Source of the DNA: JAAURB01 sp049649525
GTDB taxonomy: Bacteria; Cyanobacteriota; Cyanobacteriia; Cyanobacteriales; Microcoleaceae
DNA: 64,000 nucleotides
Assembly (NCBI GenBank): GCA_049649525.1
Contig: JBARZE010000038.1
Location: 1-64,000 of the forward strand
Direction: 5' to 3'
The translations under genes were made by a program, and so were the position numbers. Below the pieces are notes generated by a model. That model saw nothing but the letters and a program-made list of their open reading frames with translations. It ran no database searches and was not told the origin of the DNA. Below are positions 25,065 to 35,300 of the stretch, one piece after another. Position 1 is the first letter of the stretch, and each line of letters opens with the position of its first letter.

Positions 25065-26415
25065 ATGTCAGAACTTGCTGGCCTCGTGATCCGTCGTGTT
25101 CGTATCTTGTTACCCAATGGTGAATTCATCACGGGTGATGTCAAAACTCAAGGCTCAAAAATTGTCGAAGTGGCGGCAAATATTTCGACAGAAGGAGAAA
25201 CCATTCAAGAAATATTTGCAGATGGTTTAACTTTATTGCCCGGAATTATTGATCCGCAAGTGCATTTTCGCGAACCCGGTTTAGAATATAAAGAAGATTT
25301 ATTCACAGCCAGTTGTGCTTGTGCCAAAGGGGGGTCACTTCATTTCTAGAAATGCCCAATACCCGCCCCTGACGAAGGTTAAATCAGCTTTAGCCGATAA
25401 ATTAGATCGCGCTAGTCAGAAATGTTGAGTCAATTATGGCTTTTTTATTGGTGCCACTCCCGATAATTTACCCGATTTATTAACCGCTAGTCCTACTCCA
25501 GGGATTAAAATTTTTATGGGTTCGATGAAGGGGGAACTTTTAGTCGATCAAGAGGCATTTCTTGATCCCATTTTTGCGGGTGGCGATACGGCTGAAGCCA
25601 CACTGTGTGAACGCCTTATTGCGGTTCATGCTGAAGATCAAGCTAGAATTACTCAGAGAAGAAAAGAGTTTACCGGAATTAGCGATCCTGCTATTCATTC
25701 AACCATTCAAGATGAAGAAGCCGCATTACTCGCCACAAAACTTGCCCTGAAGCTGTCTAAAAAATATCAGCGTCGCTTACATATATTACATCTTTCAACA
25801 GGCATTGAAGCGGAATTATTGCGTCAAGATAAACCCAGTTGGGTGACAGCAGAAGTCACGCCGCAGCATTTATTATTAAATCTGAGTGCTTATGAGAAAA
25901 TAGGCACTTTAGCCCAGATGAACCCACCTCTGCGATCGCCTGAAAATAATGATATTTTATGGCAAGCTTTACTCGATGGTGTGATTGACTTTATCGCTAC
26001 AGATCACGCGCCTCATACCTTAGAAGAAAAGGCTCAAACTTACCCGAATAGCCCTTCTGGGATGCCGGGAGTCGAAACGTCTTTACCTTTAATGTTAACT
26101 CAAGCAATGGCTGAAAAATGTACAGTACAACAGGTAGAAAATTGGATGTCTACGGCTGTTGCTAAAGCCTATAAAATACCGAATAAAGGTTTAATTCAAC
26201 CGGGTTATGATGCAGATTTAGTTTTAGTTGATTTAGAGAAATATCGCCCTGTTTTACGAGAAGAATTGTTAACAAAATGTGGTTGGAGTCCGTTTTAAGG
26301 TTGGGATTTAACAGGATGGCCAGTTGTTACGATTGTTGGAGGCGAAATTGCTTTTTAACAGGGAAAACCCAATACAGAAGTTCGAGGAAAACCTTTAAGT
26401 TTTGATGCCAGATAA
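25065..26415 (+). pseudogene. Dihydroorotase-family (class I, PyrC-like) pseudogene
   Basis: The conceptual protein is a class I dihydroorotase: LLPGIIDPQVHFREPGLEYKE (the HxR zinc site), MPNTRP, FFIGATPDN, GIKIFMGS, VHAEDQARI, HILHLSTG and FIATDHAPHT. It is broken by several independent lesions. These are a G6 tract at 25329-25334 where seven are needed, a C4 tract at 25366-25369 where five are needed, TGA at 25426-25428, TAA at 26296-26298 within CGWSPF-(E)-GW, and TAA at 26356-26358. The natural end is at 26413-26415. A normal protein would catalyse ring closure of carbamoyl-aspartate in pyrimidine synthesis, or be a non-catalytic paralogue. The mix of indels and nonsense changes argues for true decay. 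Confidence 0.9.
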
Positions 26416-26595
26416 CGCCAACAGGACTATATAATAGAACGGTTTAAGTGTGGGTGTACTCTTTTGAAAACGCGAAATCTCTTAGTGGTGAAAAGTCATC
26501 AATTTTGCGCCTCCGAGTGATCCTCAGCCGAATATTCCGTAACGCCATAATTTCGTTTTGTAGATCCTCATATAGAACGTTAGAGGTACGATATT

Positions 26596-27228
26596 ATGGC
26601 TTGGTTTTTCTCTATTTTAATTGTCTGTGTTACCCTTGTCTCTTTTGTTGGAGGTGGAAAAAAAGGACAATCTCAAGCCGATAAAAACAACCATCATAGC
26701 GCTGCTATCCAGGTAAACAGTCGTCATTCACGAAGAAAAAAAAGAAAAAATCATACTGGAGAGGTGAATCAAAAGGAACAATATCAAACTTCTCCAAGTA
26801 ACTCTCACAGCTTTACTATACAGGGGAATAGTAGTCAATCCAAAAAAAAAGAAAGAAAGAATAATGATATAAAATACGCTTCAACTGGATACAGTCATAA
26901 TAGTTATAGCGGATATAATAACTACAACTCAACGGATTATAACGACACTCACGACAATTCCCTCTTAGAATTATTGATTGATAATTCTAGTTCTAACGAC
27001 AATATTGAGTCGAGTAATAGTAACGCTAACTATAGCGATAGCGACTGTAACGAATCTAGCGGTAGTAGCGACTATAGCAGTAATGATTATAGCAGTAGTT
27101 CCAGCAGCACTGATTATAGTAGCTCTAGTAGTGACTATAGCAGCAGTTCCAGTAGTAGCGACTCGGGTAGTAGCTGTTCTAGTAGTGATTCTAGCAGTAG
27201 TGACTCCGGTAGTAGTAATGAGTGGTAA
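26596..27228 (+). CDS. Membrane-anchored Ser-rich low-complexity protein
   Basis: The 210-residue product starts with one hydrophobic helix (MAWFFSILIVCVTLVSFVGG). A basic Lys/Arg-rich stretch (RRKKRKN, about 47-53) and an Asn/Ser/Tyr-rich middle follow, and from about 150 to 207 comes an almost pure Ser/Asp tail with repeats of DYSSSSS and SDSGSS. The DNA of the tail is a degenerate AGTAGT/AGCAGT array, which may expand or contract. No catalytic domain is visible. A basic segment after a hydrophobic helix predicts the tail stays cytoplasmic (positive-inside rule), though export cannot be excluded. I cannot assign a function. A start at 26596 immediately before the hydrophobic helix is reasonable. 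Confidence 0.55.
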   Translation: MAWFFSILIVCVTLVSFVGGGKKGQSQADKNNHHSAAIQVNSRHSRRKKRKNHTGEVNQKEQYQTSPSNSHSFTIQGNSSQSKKKERKNNDIKYASTGYSHNSYSGYNNYNSTDYNDTHDNSLLELLIDNSSSNDNIESSNSNANYSDSDCNESSGSSDYSSNDYSSSSSSTDYSSSSSDYSSSSSSSDSGSSCSSSDSSSSDSGSSNEW

Positions 27229-27311
27229 TTAAACGACATTGCATAACCTCAAACTGAGTAGAGATATGTCTGGGTAGAAGGAAACACGAAAACTTAGGAG
27301 TATTGATCACA

Positions 27312-27560
27312 ATGTCTACCCAACTGACTTATCGTGGTACTACTTATCAATCTCAAGCTCAAACTGTTAAAATGATCGACAGTCAACAGTTCGCTCAGTA
27401 CAGAGGATTACACTACACTGTTCGTCGTCCTTTGAATGTTTCTCAGTCTGAATCTAAGATCTTAAAATATCGAGGTATTGCTTATAATACTGGGAACGCT
27501 ACCGTCTCTAATTCTCAACACAATCAAGTTCCAACGAGTATGGTTCCGGCTTTCAACTAA
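27312..27560 (+). CDS. DUF4278 domain protein
   Basis: The 82-residue product (from Met at 27312, MSTQLTYRGTTY) carries two YRG-type motifs, LTYRGTTYQ near the start and LKYRGIAYN near 58, characteristic of the short cyanobacterial DUF4278 family of unknown function. An upstream ATG at 27303 adds only MIT. GGAG at 27297-27300 suits either start. The protein is small, soluble and basic. A strong hairpin at 27589-27611 follows 28 bp after the stop and is likely to end the transcript. Many cyanobacteria carry several DUF4278 paralogues, but no function is established that I know of. Confidence 0.8.
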   Translation: MSTQLTYRGTTYQSQAQTVKMIDSQQFAQYRGLHYTVRRPLNVSQSESKILKYRGIAYNTGNATVSNSQHNQVPTSMVPAFN

Positions 27561-27588
27561 ATTATTTCACACAATTGTATAAACCTCA

Positions 27589-27617
27589 AGAGACGTTGTC
27601 ACAGCGTCTCTATTTTG
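27589..27617 (+). terminator. Hairpin after the DUF4278 gene (likely terminator, also a dispersed palindrome)
   Basis: AGAGACGTTG and CAGCGTCTCT form a 10-bp stem (one G-U) around the loop TCA at 27589-27611, followed by ATTTTG. The T-run is short, so termination may be partial. The arms match the GAGACG/CGTCTC palindrome family at 4721 and 49385, so the hairpin may be a repeat reused as a terminator. The rest of 27561-27866 shows no gene. Confidence 0.6.
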
Positions 27618-27866
27618 CTTTAAGATATTTCTGTAGCTTCACCCTCTTGAATTAAATTATTATGGGTATTCTTATGATCTCGAGTCGCTGAATAAAAGAG
27701 ATATTCTCGATCAATAATAAGACTATAATGACTCTGATAAATGTTACCTTGCCGATCAGATGACCACAACCGCTACTGAGAACACAAAGTAATTTCTGCT
27801 AAAATGCCAACTATTCTGGGGATGCTCAGAGATAATATAAAGACTGGATGAGTGTAAATTGAGACT

Positions 27867-29258
27867 ATGACGACACAACGCATTGCTGAACTATTACGGA
27901 ATGGTCAACCTAATGAAACAGTCACGGTTCAGGGTTGGGTACGAACAAAGCGAGAATTGAAAGAGTTTGCGTTTGTGGAAGTCAATGATGGCTCCTGTAT
28001 GGCTAATTTACAGGTCGTATTGAATGCAGATTTACCAGATTATGACCAAACTATCAAGCAATTAAGTACGGGCGCGTCGGTGCAAATTTCCGGGACAGTG
28101 GTAGAGTCACCCGCAAAAGGACAGCGGATCGAATTACAGGCAGAAACAATACAAGTATTTGGGCAAGCTAACCCAGAAACTTATGTGTTGCAGAAGAAGC
28201 GTCATTCTTTTGAATTTTTACGGACTGTAGCGCATTTGCGATCGCGCACCAATACTTACGGGGCAGTTTTCCGGGTGAGAAATGCTTGCGCCACAGCAGT
28301 CCATCAATTTTTTCAAGAACGTGGTTTTTTATGGGTGCATACCCCCATTATTACAGCCAGTGACTGTGAAGGTGCAGGGGAATTATTTAGCGTCACTAAT
28401 TTAGATTTAAAGAATGTACCGTTAACCAAAACAAATGAAGTTGATTTCACTCAAGACTTTTTCGGTAAACCCGCTTACTTAACTGTTAGTGGTCAACTAG
28501 AAGCCGAAATTATGGCGATGGCGTTTGGGAATGTCTATACATTTGGCCCCACATTCCGGGCAGAAAATTCTAATACGTCTCGTCATTTAGCCGAATTTTG
28601 GATGATTGAGCCTGAGATGGCATTTTGTAATTTAGTCGGGAATATGGACTTAGCCGAATCGTTTTTGAAGTATATTTTTAAATATGTTTTGGAACACTGC
28701 GCCGAAGATATGGAATTTTTCAATAAACGGATTGATAAAACTGTATTAGAAACCGCAGACAATATCATTAATAATGAATTTGAACGAATTACTTATACAA
28801 AAGCGATTGAATTGTTGGAGGCATCAGATCAAAAATTTGAATTTCCCGTTAGTTGGGGCTTAGATTTACAATCCGAACATGAACGCTATTTAGCAGAGGA
28901 ATTATTTAAAAAGCCAGTGATTGTTACAGATTATCCCAAAGAAATTAAAGCCTTTTATATGCGGACGAATGATGATGATAAAACAGTGCGGGCGATGGAT
29001 GTCTTGGCCCCTAAAATTGGTGAAATTATTGGCGGTGCTCAACGCGAAGAACGCTTAGATGTATTAAAACAGAGGATAGAAGCTGTTGGTTTGCTGCCTG
29101 AAGAATTGTGGTGGTATCTAGAATTGCGGGAATATGGTACTGTACCTCACGCTGGATTTGGGCTAGGTTTTGAACGGGTGGTACAATTTATGACGGGTAT
29201 GGGGAATATCCGCGATGTGATTCCTTTCCCCAGAGCGCCTTTGAGTATTGATTTTTAG
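27867..29258 (+). CDS. asnS: Asparaginyl-tRNA synthetase
   Basis: The 463-residue class IIb synthetase has an N-terminal OB-fold anticodon-binding domain (about 15-105; VTVQGWVRTKRELKEFAFVEV). The catalytic domain (about 120-463) has motif 2 FRAENSNTSRHLAEFWMIEP and motif 3 GFGLGFERVVQFMTG near the C-terminus. The Asn-type signature EFWMIEPEMAF, rather than the Asp-type, supports AsnRS over AspRS. It charges tRNA-Asn in the cytosol. The length matches bacterial AsnRS (about 460-466). It is followed by a GA-rich simple repeat and STRR heptamers, with no clear terminator hairpin. Confidence 0.97.
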   Translation: MTTQRIAELLRNGQPNETVTVQGWVRTKRELKEFAFVEVNDGSCMANLQVVLNADLPDYDQTIKQLSTGASVQISGTVVESPAKGQRIELQAETIQVFGQANPETYVLQKKRHSFEFLRTVAHLRSRTNTYGAVFRVRNACATAVHQFFQERGFLWVHTPIITASDCEGAGELFSVTNLDLKNVPLTKTNEVDFTQDFFGKPAYLTVSGQLEAEIMAMAFGNVYTFGPTFRAENSNTSRHLAEFWMIEPEMAFCNLVGNMDLAESFLKYIFKYVLEHCAEDMEFFNKRIDKTVLETADNIINNEFERITYTKAIELLEASDQKFEFPVSWGLDLQSEHERYLAEELFKKPVIVTDYPKEIKAFYMRTNDDDKTVRAMDVLAPKIGEIIGGAQREERLDVLKQRIEAVGLLPEELWWYLELREYGTVPHAGFGLGFERVVQFMTGMGNIRDVIPFPRAPLSIDF

Positions 29259-29265
29259 AGAAAGT

Positions 29266-29374
29266 TGGGGATAGGGGGAGATTTGGAGGATGGGGAGATG
29301 GGGGAGATGGGGAGATGGGGAGATGGGGAGATTTGGATAGGGGGAGATGGGGAGACTTGGAGGACTTGGGAGAT
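29266..29374 (+). repeat. GA-rich minisatellite (GGGGAGAT units)
   Basis: About 110 bp immediately after asnS consist of GGGGAGAT-like 8-9-mers with variants (GGAGACTT, GGAGATTT). The strand bias is extreme: almost no C on the plus strand. It is non-coding by position. Short-frame translations across it are simple Pro/Ser repeats and not genes. Confidence 0.9.
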
Positions 29375-29390
29375 AAGCTGTTGCCTGACT

Positions 29391-29422
29391 CATCATTCAT
29401 AACTCATAATTCATAATTCATC
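29391..29422. repeat. STRR-type heptamer repeat (TCATAAT)
   Basis: Tandem copies and variants of the heptamer TCATAAT/TCATTCA follow the GA-rich repeat. The same heptamer occurs at 45424-45452, 45521-45551 and 49523-49567. Short tandemly repeated repetitive heptamers are a known feature of filamentous cyanobacterial genomes. The remainder of the 29259-29747 gap shows no gene. Confidence 0.85.
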
Positions 29423-29747
29423 CCCTTCCTCACAAAATCCTCACAATCTTTCGTTACATTCTAAAGTAATGAATTAATAACAATTTAAATATTGCTAGCC
29501 GCTTCAAATTTATAATATGGCTAGCTTATCAATCCTGTCACACACTATTAAAGACGGGCATACCAAAGACAGCTTCCTCAACAAAAAGTTCAGGGGGCTG
29601 TCTTTCAATCGCAATATTCTACTCAGGCGCAGATAATTTCAGTTCTCACTATTTACAAATTCTAGAAGATTGCTATAGTAAATTTAATTTCGCTCTATAT
29701 CTTTGTGATTTAATTCAACCACATCTTTAAAATCAAGTCTTTAACTT

Positions 29748-29981
29748 ATGAGAGATCAGATCTTGTCCCAATCTGTTATTAACCACTGTCCTTGGTGGAT
29801 TAAAATTCAAACCACTATCCCTCAATGTACTTACTATTTTGGGCCATTTTCTAGTCAGGCAGAGGCTCAAACCTACAAAGCCGGCTATCTTGAAGATCTG
29901 ACAATGGAGCAAGCAGAAGGTATTGTTACAAATCTTGAGCAGAGTCAACCCCAAAATTTAACGATTTTTGAGGAAGAATAG
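29748..29981 (+). CDS. DUF1816 domain protein
   Basis: The 77-residue soluble protein has the DUF1816 core PWWIKIQTTIPQCTYYFGPF followed by the helix SQAEAQTYKAGYLEDLTME and an acidic C-terminus. This family is short, restricted mainly to cyanobacteria and of unknown function; some members sit near phycobilisome genes, which is not the case here. A hairpin lies 27 bp after the stop. No strong ribosome-binding site was seen, but the family match begins close to the chosen Met. Confidence 0.82.
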   Translation: MRDQILSQSVINHCPWWIKIQTTIPQCTYYFGPFSSQAEAQTYKAGYLEDLTMEQAEGIVTNLEQSQPQNLTIFEEE

Positions 29982-30007
29982 CCCCTCCAATTTATCTAGA
30001 TAGCACT

Positions 30008-30030
30008 GGGTCAATTTATTCAGTTGACCC
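30008..30030. terminator. Possible hairpin terminator after the DUF1816 gene
   Basis: GGGTCAA (30008-30014) and TTGACCC (30024-30030) form a perfect 7-bp stem with a 9-nt loop, 27 bp after the DUF1816 stop. There is no downstream T-run, so this is a weak terminator candidate and could instead be a protein-binding palindrome. Confidence 0.35.
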
Positions 30031-30248
30031 GAAATTGGATTAAGGCATCAACCCTATCAATTTTAGATTATAGGTAGGAGATGCTTTCTATTGCACAATG
30101 CTAAACTCAAGTAGTAATAATTAGGTTACCTCAGTAAAAGGCACGCGATCCTGTCTAAGAGTGGTTGAAAACAGCTTAATAAAATTTACCTGGAATTCAA
30201 TCCATTGCTAACTGCTGAGAATGAGGGTGAAGGGGAATAACCATAGCG

Positions 30249-32090
30249 ATGAGAATATTATTAGTAGAAGACGATCGAGCGCTCGCTGAAGGGTTACAGA
30301 AAGCTCTGAGTGAACAACATTACCTCGTTGATCTCGCGCCGGATGGTGAAACGGGCTGGGAATATGCAGAGGCGTTAGGATACGATCTGATTTTACTCGA
30401 TTTACTGCTACCCAAACTCGACGGGATTCATTTTTGTCAAAAACTTCGCCGCCAGGGTAATCAGACTCCGCTGTTACTGATGACGGCCCAAGAGAGTAGC
30501 ACAAAAAAGGTAGAAGGCCTCGATGCCGGGGCAGATGATTATTTAGTTAAACCCTTTGAAATCTCAGAATTACTGGCGCGTGTGCGGGCATTATTACGAC
30601 GAGGACAAGATGCCCAAACCCCAATATTAGAATGGTCTGAGTTGCGCCTAGATCCCAGCAACTGCCAAGTCACCTATCAACAGCAATTACTGAAATTAAC
30701 AGCGAAAGAATATAGTTTATTAGAACTTTTATTGCGTTATCCCCAGCGTATTTTCAGCGGGGCCGCCCTACTCGATCATTTATGGTGTTTTGAAGATCCG
30801 CCCTGTGAAACCGCTGTCCGAACCCAAATTAAAGGGCTACGGCAAAAACTGAAACGAGCGGGTATGACTTGTGAATTAATTGAGACGATTTACGGACTGG
30901 GTTATCGCCTAAAGCCACCGCCTCCCCCTAAAATTGTAACGCCTCAGCCTATTCCGGCAGCTCAAATTAATCTCAGCATGATTTGGAAAAAGCACCGGGA
31001 ACAATATTTACAACGAATTGGTGTGGTTGAAAAAGCCATCAGAGCATTACAGCAAGGGACTCTTGAACCGATTTTAAGACAACAAGCTCTATCACAAGTC
31101 CATACCCTGATCGGTTCGTTAGGGAGTTTTGGTTTTAAACAAGCCTCGGGGCGCTGTCGTCAACTTGAACAAATTTTACACTTACCTGCTCAATATTCCG
31201 TTGAAAATAAACATTTATTATCTGACTTGATCCTCAATCTCTATCAAGATCTGAGCTTGGTACCTGCTTCGATGGTGAATGGGTTATCTGTTGCAGCGGC
31301 AAAAAGTTCAACCCGACGACGACGATCCCAAACTCAACTTTTAATTGTTGATGATGATACGGCTTTAGCCAGCGCGATCGCAAACTACGCCACGAATAAT
31401 CAAATGCAACCGCAAATTGCAGACTCCCCGGACAAAGCGCGGCAACTGATGCAGTTAGACCGACCAGATATTATTTTACTCGATTTAAGTTTCCCAGAAT
31501 CAACTGTTGCGGGGTTAGAGTTTCTGCGTGAATTAAACACACAATTAAATGCACCGCCAGTTATTGTATTTACCGCGAAGCAGAGTTTTGCAGATCGGGT
31601 GAAAGTCGCGCGTTTAGGGGGGCAGGGATTTTTAGATAAACCCGTCGATCCGGCCACGGTGATACATTCATTGCAGCAAGTTTTACAGCCTTCAGCTTCT
31701 CCTCAAGCTAAGTTATTATTAGTTGATGATAATCCGCAAGTTTTAGATAAATTAAGAAAGATTTTAAAGCCTTGGGGATTTAATTTGACTTTACTCGATG
31801 ATCCTCAGCAATTTTGGCAAACTTTAGAACAATGTCAACCTGATGTTGTTTTGTTGGATTTAGAAATGCCTAATTTTAGCGGTCTTGATTTATGTCAGGT
31901 GATTCGTAATGACCCCAAATGGCAACAGTTACCGATATTAATTTTATTACCAGAGCGGCACGATCAAACAGTTGCACAAGTCTATATTGCGGGTGCGGAT
32001 GATTATATCGAAAAACCGATTATAGAGCCTGAATTGATTGCTCGCTTGCTACACTGTATTCAACGCAGTCATAACAGCCTATCGGCTTAA
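30249..32090 (+). CDS. Multi-domain response regulator: REC-wHTH-HPt-REC-REC
   Basis: The 613-residue protein starts as an OmpR-type regulator: receiver 1 (about 1-118; VEDDRAL, phospho-acceptor Asp in LILLDLLLPK, LVKPFE) and a winged-helix DNA-binding domain (about 125-225; LTAKEYSLLELLL, TIYGLGYRLK). A Pro-rich linker leads to an HPt-like domain (about 245-330; candidate His in VHTLIGSLGSFGF), then receiver 2 (about 358-478; IILLDLSFPES) and receiver 3 (about 483-605; VVLLDLEMPNFSGLDL). The design suggests that a phosphorelay inside one polypeptide feeds a DNA-binding output. A six-PAS kinase and a single receiver gene follow on the same strand, so they may form one pathway. Confidence 0.88.
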   Translation: MRILLVEDDRALAEGLQKALSEQHYLVDLAPDGETGWEYAEALGYDLILLDLLLPKLDGIHFCQKLRRQGNQTPLLLMTAQESSTKKVEGLDAGADDYLVKPFEISELLARVRALLRRGQDAQTPILEWSELRLDPSNCQVTYQQQLLKLTAKEYSLLELLLRYPQRIFSGAALLDHLWCFEDPPCETAVRTQIKGLRQKLKRAGMTCELIETIYGLGYRLKPPPPPKIVTPQPIPAAQINLSMIWKKHREQYLQRIGVVEKAIRALQQGTLEPILRQQALSQVHTLIGSLGSFGFKQASGRCRQLEQILHLPAQYSVENKHLLSDLILNLYQDLSLVPASMVNGLSVAAAKSSTRRRRSQTQLLIVDDDTALASAIANYATNNQMQPQIADSPDKARQLMQLDRPDIILLDLSFPESTVAGLEFLRELNTQLNAPPVIVFTAKQSFADRVKVARLGGQGFLDKPVDPATVIHSLQQVLQPSASPQAKLLLVDDNPQVLDKLRKILKPWGFNLTLLDDPQQFWQTLEQCQPDVVLLDLEMPNFSGLDLCQVIRNDPKWQQLPILILLPERHDQTVAQVYIAGADDYIEKPIIEPELIARLLHCIQRSHNSLSA

Positions 32091-32343
32091 GAGTTAATTA
32101 TAGCAATCCGTTTTGAGTGGTGTAAAAAATCTCATTTCAAAAGGCAACAGCGGATCGCCGAAACAGGGTAGAATTTTCAGTAGTTTGCTCTATTTTGATA
32201 CTTTTTACAAATAATTTCTGATGGCGATAGATTACCATAACTAATGAATTATCCATGAAACTTTAAAAGTTAATCTGAACACTTACAGTCAAAAACACTT
32301 ACAGTACAATAATCATTATCTAATTTTAAAACCCTTATATCAA

Positions 32344-35300
32344 ATGTATGAAAATCAAGTTCCTATTGTATGGTTAGTGCTGATGGGCTTAACCGCACTG
32401 GCGGCTAGCTGGAAAGGGTTAAAAGCCGGATTATTCGCTGCGGGTTTAACATCGATTTATATTTTTTATCAAGCTTTTTATTTGATTGATTCGTTTGAAT
32501 ATTTTTCCACTTATTTCAGTATAATTTTTACTTTGATTATTGGTTTATTATTAGGCCGAAAAACTAATAGATGCCATACCGCTATCCAAGCTCAAGAAAT
32601 CAGAAAGATTGACCTAGAAAAACGAATAAAAGTCTATAATAAGTTACTCAATTCTGTCACAGCAAACTTAACTTCTAATCTCAGAGAACAGGCACAAGCA
32701 GAAGCAGCACGGCAAAATAGTACAGATCGTTATCAAACATTAGCAACAAAGCTACACTCTATTACAACAAATGCACCAATTTGTATTTACGAATTAGATC
32801 GTCAGGGACGCATTCTTTCAGTGAATCAAAACGAGCCAGGAATCACTTCTCATGATATTACAGGAACGTTGATCAAAGATTGGTTTACGGCGGAGCAACA
32901 ACCAGAAATTCAATCAGCAATTGCTAACGTTTTTTCAAGTAAGAAAGTACAACTCTTAGAAATATCTTTAGCTGATGCTCAAGGTATGATTCGATTTTAT
33001 CGAACTAAGATTATTCCCATATTTATAGATAATTATTCTAATAAAGCGATATTAATAGCGACAGATATCACGGAAAATAAACAAATAGATGCATTTTTAC
33101 ACCGACAAGCTTTAATTTTTGAGACAATTTATGATGGAATTATTGTTACTGATATTTCCGGTGAGATTATTGACTGGAATCCAGGGGCAGAACGAATATT
33201 TGGCTATTCTAAAGCAGAAGTTTTAGGACAAACTCCTGCAATTATATACCGACCCGAAGAGGCAGGTCGCATAACAGCAGAAGTGTTAGAAGAGATTCAT
33301 AATAATGGGCGCTGGTTTGGTGAAATTAACTTTATTCGTAAGAATGGCACAGAGGGGGTTTGTGAAACAATCATTGTTCCGATGTTTGATGCAGAAAATA
33401 AATTGATTGCAACCGTCGGAATTAATCATGATATTACTAAGCGTAAACAAACAGAAGCCGCTCTCTATCGCAGTCGAGAACAGTGGCAATTACTGTTAAA
33501 AGGAACCAACGATGGAATTTGGGATCATGACTTCATCGAGACTCAATACTTTTTATCAAAACGGGGTTATCAATTACTGGGATATGGTTATGAAGAGATT
33601 CAGTCTTTTCAGGATTGGTTAGCATTAACTCATCCCGAGGATAGAGAGAGAATGAACCAAACATTTCAAGCCCATTTAAACCGTCAAACACCATTTTATA
33701 TTGCAGAGTATCGCGTCCGTTGCCGAGAAGGATACTATAAATGGGTGCTATCACGAGGTCAAGCGGTTTGGGATGAAACGGGCAAGGCAATAAGGGCTGT
33801 TGGTTCAATTGCAGATATTAGCGATAGAAAACAAGCCGAACTCGAGTTAAAACAACATCAAAATCAGTTAGAACAATTAGTTGCAGAACGGACTCATGAA
33901 CTGACTCAAGCCAATGAAAAATTGCAGCGAGAAGTTGAAGCGAGATCTATTTTAGCTGCGGCTTTACAGGCCTCAGAAGCCCGTTTAGCAGGGATTTTAG
34001 ATAATGCTCGTGACGCGATTATTTCTGTTAACGAAAACCAACAAATTACTTTATACAATAAAGGAGCAGAACGGATTTTTGGTTACAAAGCGGAGGATAT
34101 TTTAAATCAACCTCTTGATGTATTGTTACCTCAAACTGCTGTTGAAGTTCATCACCAACATATCCGCGCCTTTGGTGTCGGGGGTATATCTTCTCGCGAT
34201 ATGAAAGGACGAAGAGATATTTATGGTCGTCGTCACGATGGCACCATCTTTCCCGCAGAAGCTTCTGTTTCTCAGATTCGTCTGGATAATCAAACAATAT
34301 ATACTGCTATTTTACGGGATATTAGCGATCGCGTTACCGCTGAAGAGGAAAGAGAACAAGCTGAAATTGCCCTGCGGGATAGTCAACGTCGCTATGTCAC
34401 CATTACTCAAGTTGCCCCTGTGGGAATATTTCATACCGATACCGAGGGAAATTGTTCTTATGTGAATGAATGCTGGTGTGAAATTGCGGGAATATCGCCA
34501 GAAGAAGCCTCCGGACAGGGTTGGGTCAGCGCCATTCATCCGGCGGATCGTCAAAATGTATTTCAGGCTTGGCGAGAGGCAGTGCAAAATCGTTGTTTAT
34601 TCAAGCTAGAATATCGCTTTCAACGCCCGGATGGTAAGATTACCTGGGTCATGGGTCAGGCGGTGGCAGAACGGGATGAAACAGATAACGTTAAAGGGTT
34701 TGTCGGGTCAATTACTGATATTCATGCCCGTAAACAAGCCGAGGCGGTCATGCGGGAGTCTGAACGGCGGTGGCGGTCTTTATTGGAAAATGTTCGACTG
34801 AGTGTGGTGGGACTCAACTGTCAGGCTCAGGTGGAATATGTCAATCCATTTTTCCTCGAATTAACGGGCTATACTCATTCAGAAGTGGTGGGACAAAACT
34901 GGTTTGAGATGTTTTTGCGACCCGCCGAACGATCGCAAGTTTATCAATGTTTTCAGCAGACTTTACAACAAGAACCTCAGAATTACTATCAAAATATTAT
35001 TATTACTAAACAGGGAGAAGAAAAAATTGTTGCCTGGAATAATACCCAACTTCAGAGCATAGAAGGAGAAGGCATTGGTACCATGAGTATAGGGGAAGAT
35101 ATTACAGAACGCTACGCCATTGAACGGATGAAAAATGAGTTTATTTCCGTTGTTAGTCATGAGTTACGCACACCGTTAACCGCCATTCATGGGGCGATTG
35201 ATTTATTATCGAGTGGTTTAATTGACGCAGCAAGTGAACGGGGGAAACAGGTGATCAAAATTGCTGCAGAAAGTACAGATCGTTTAGTCAGATTAGTCAA

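Noticed and set aside
26978..27232. An 84-codon open frame rich in Val/Ile/Thr overlapping the Ser-rich protein
   Set aside because: It is the +2 shadow of the AGT/AGC triplet array of the Ser-rich gene; the hydrophobic composition is a by-product of that array.
29163..29400. Pro/Ser-repeat open frames on the reverse strand across the GA minisatellite
   Set aside because: They translate simple repeats (SPHLPISP-type) and overlap the end of asnS; no start context or domain.
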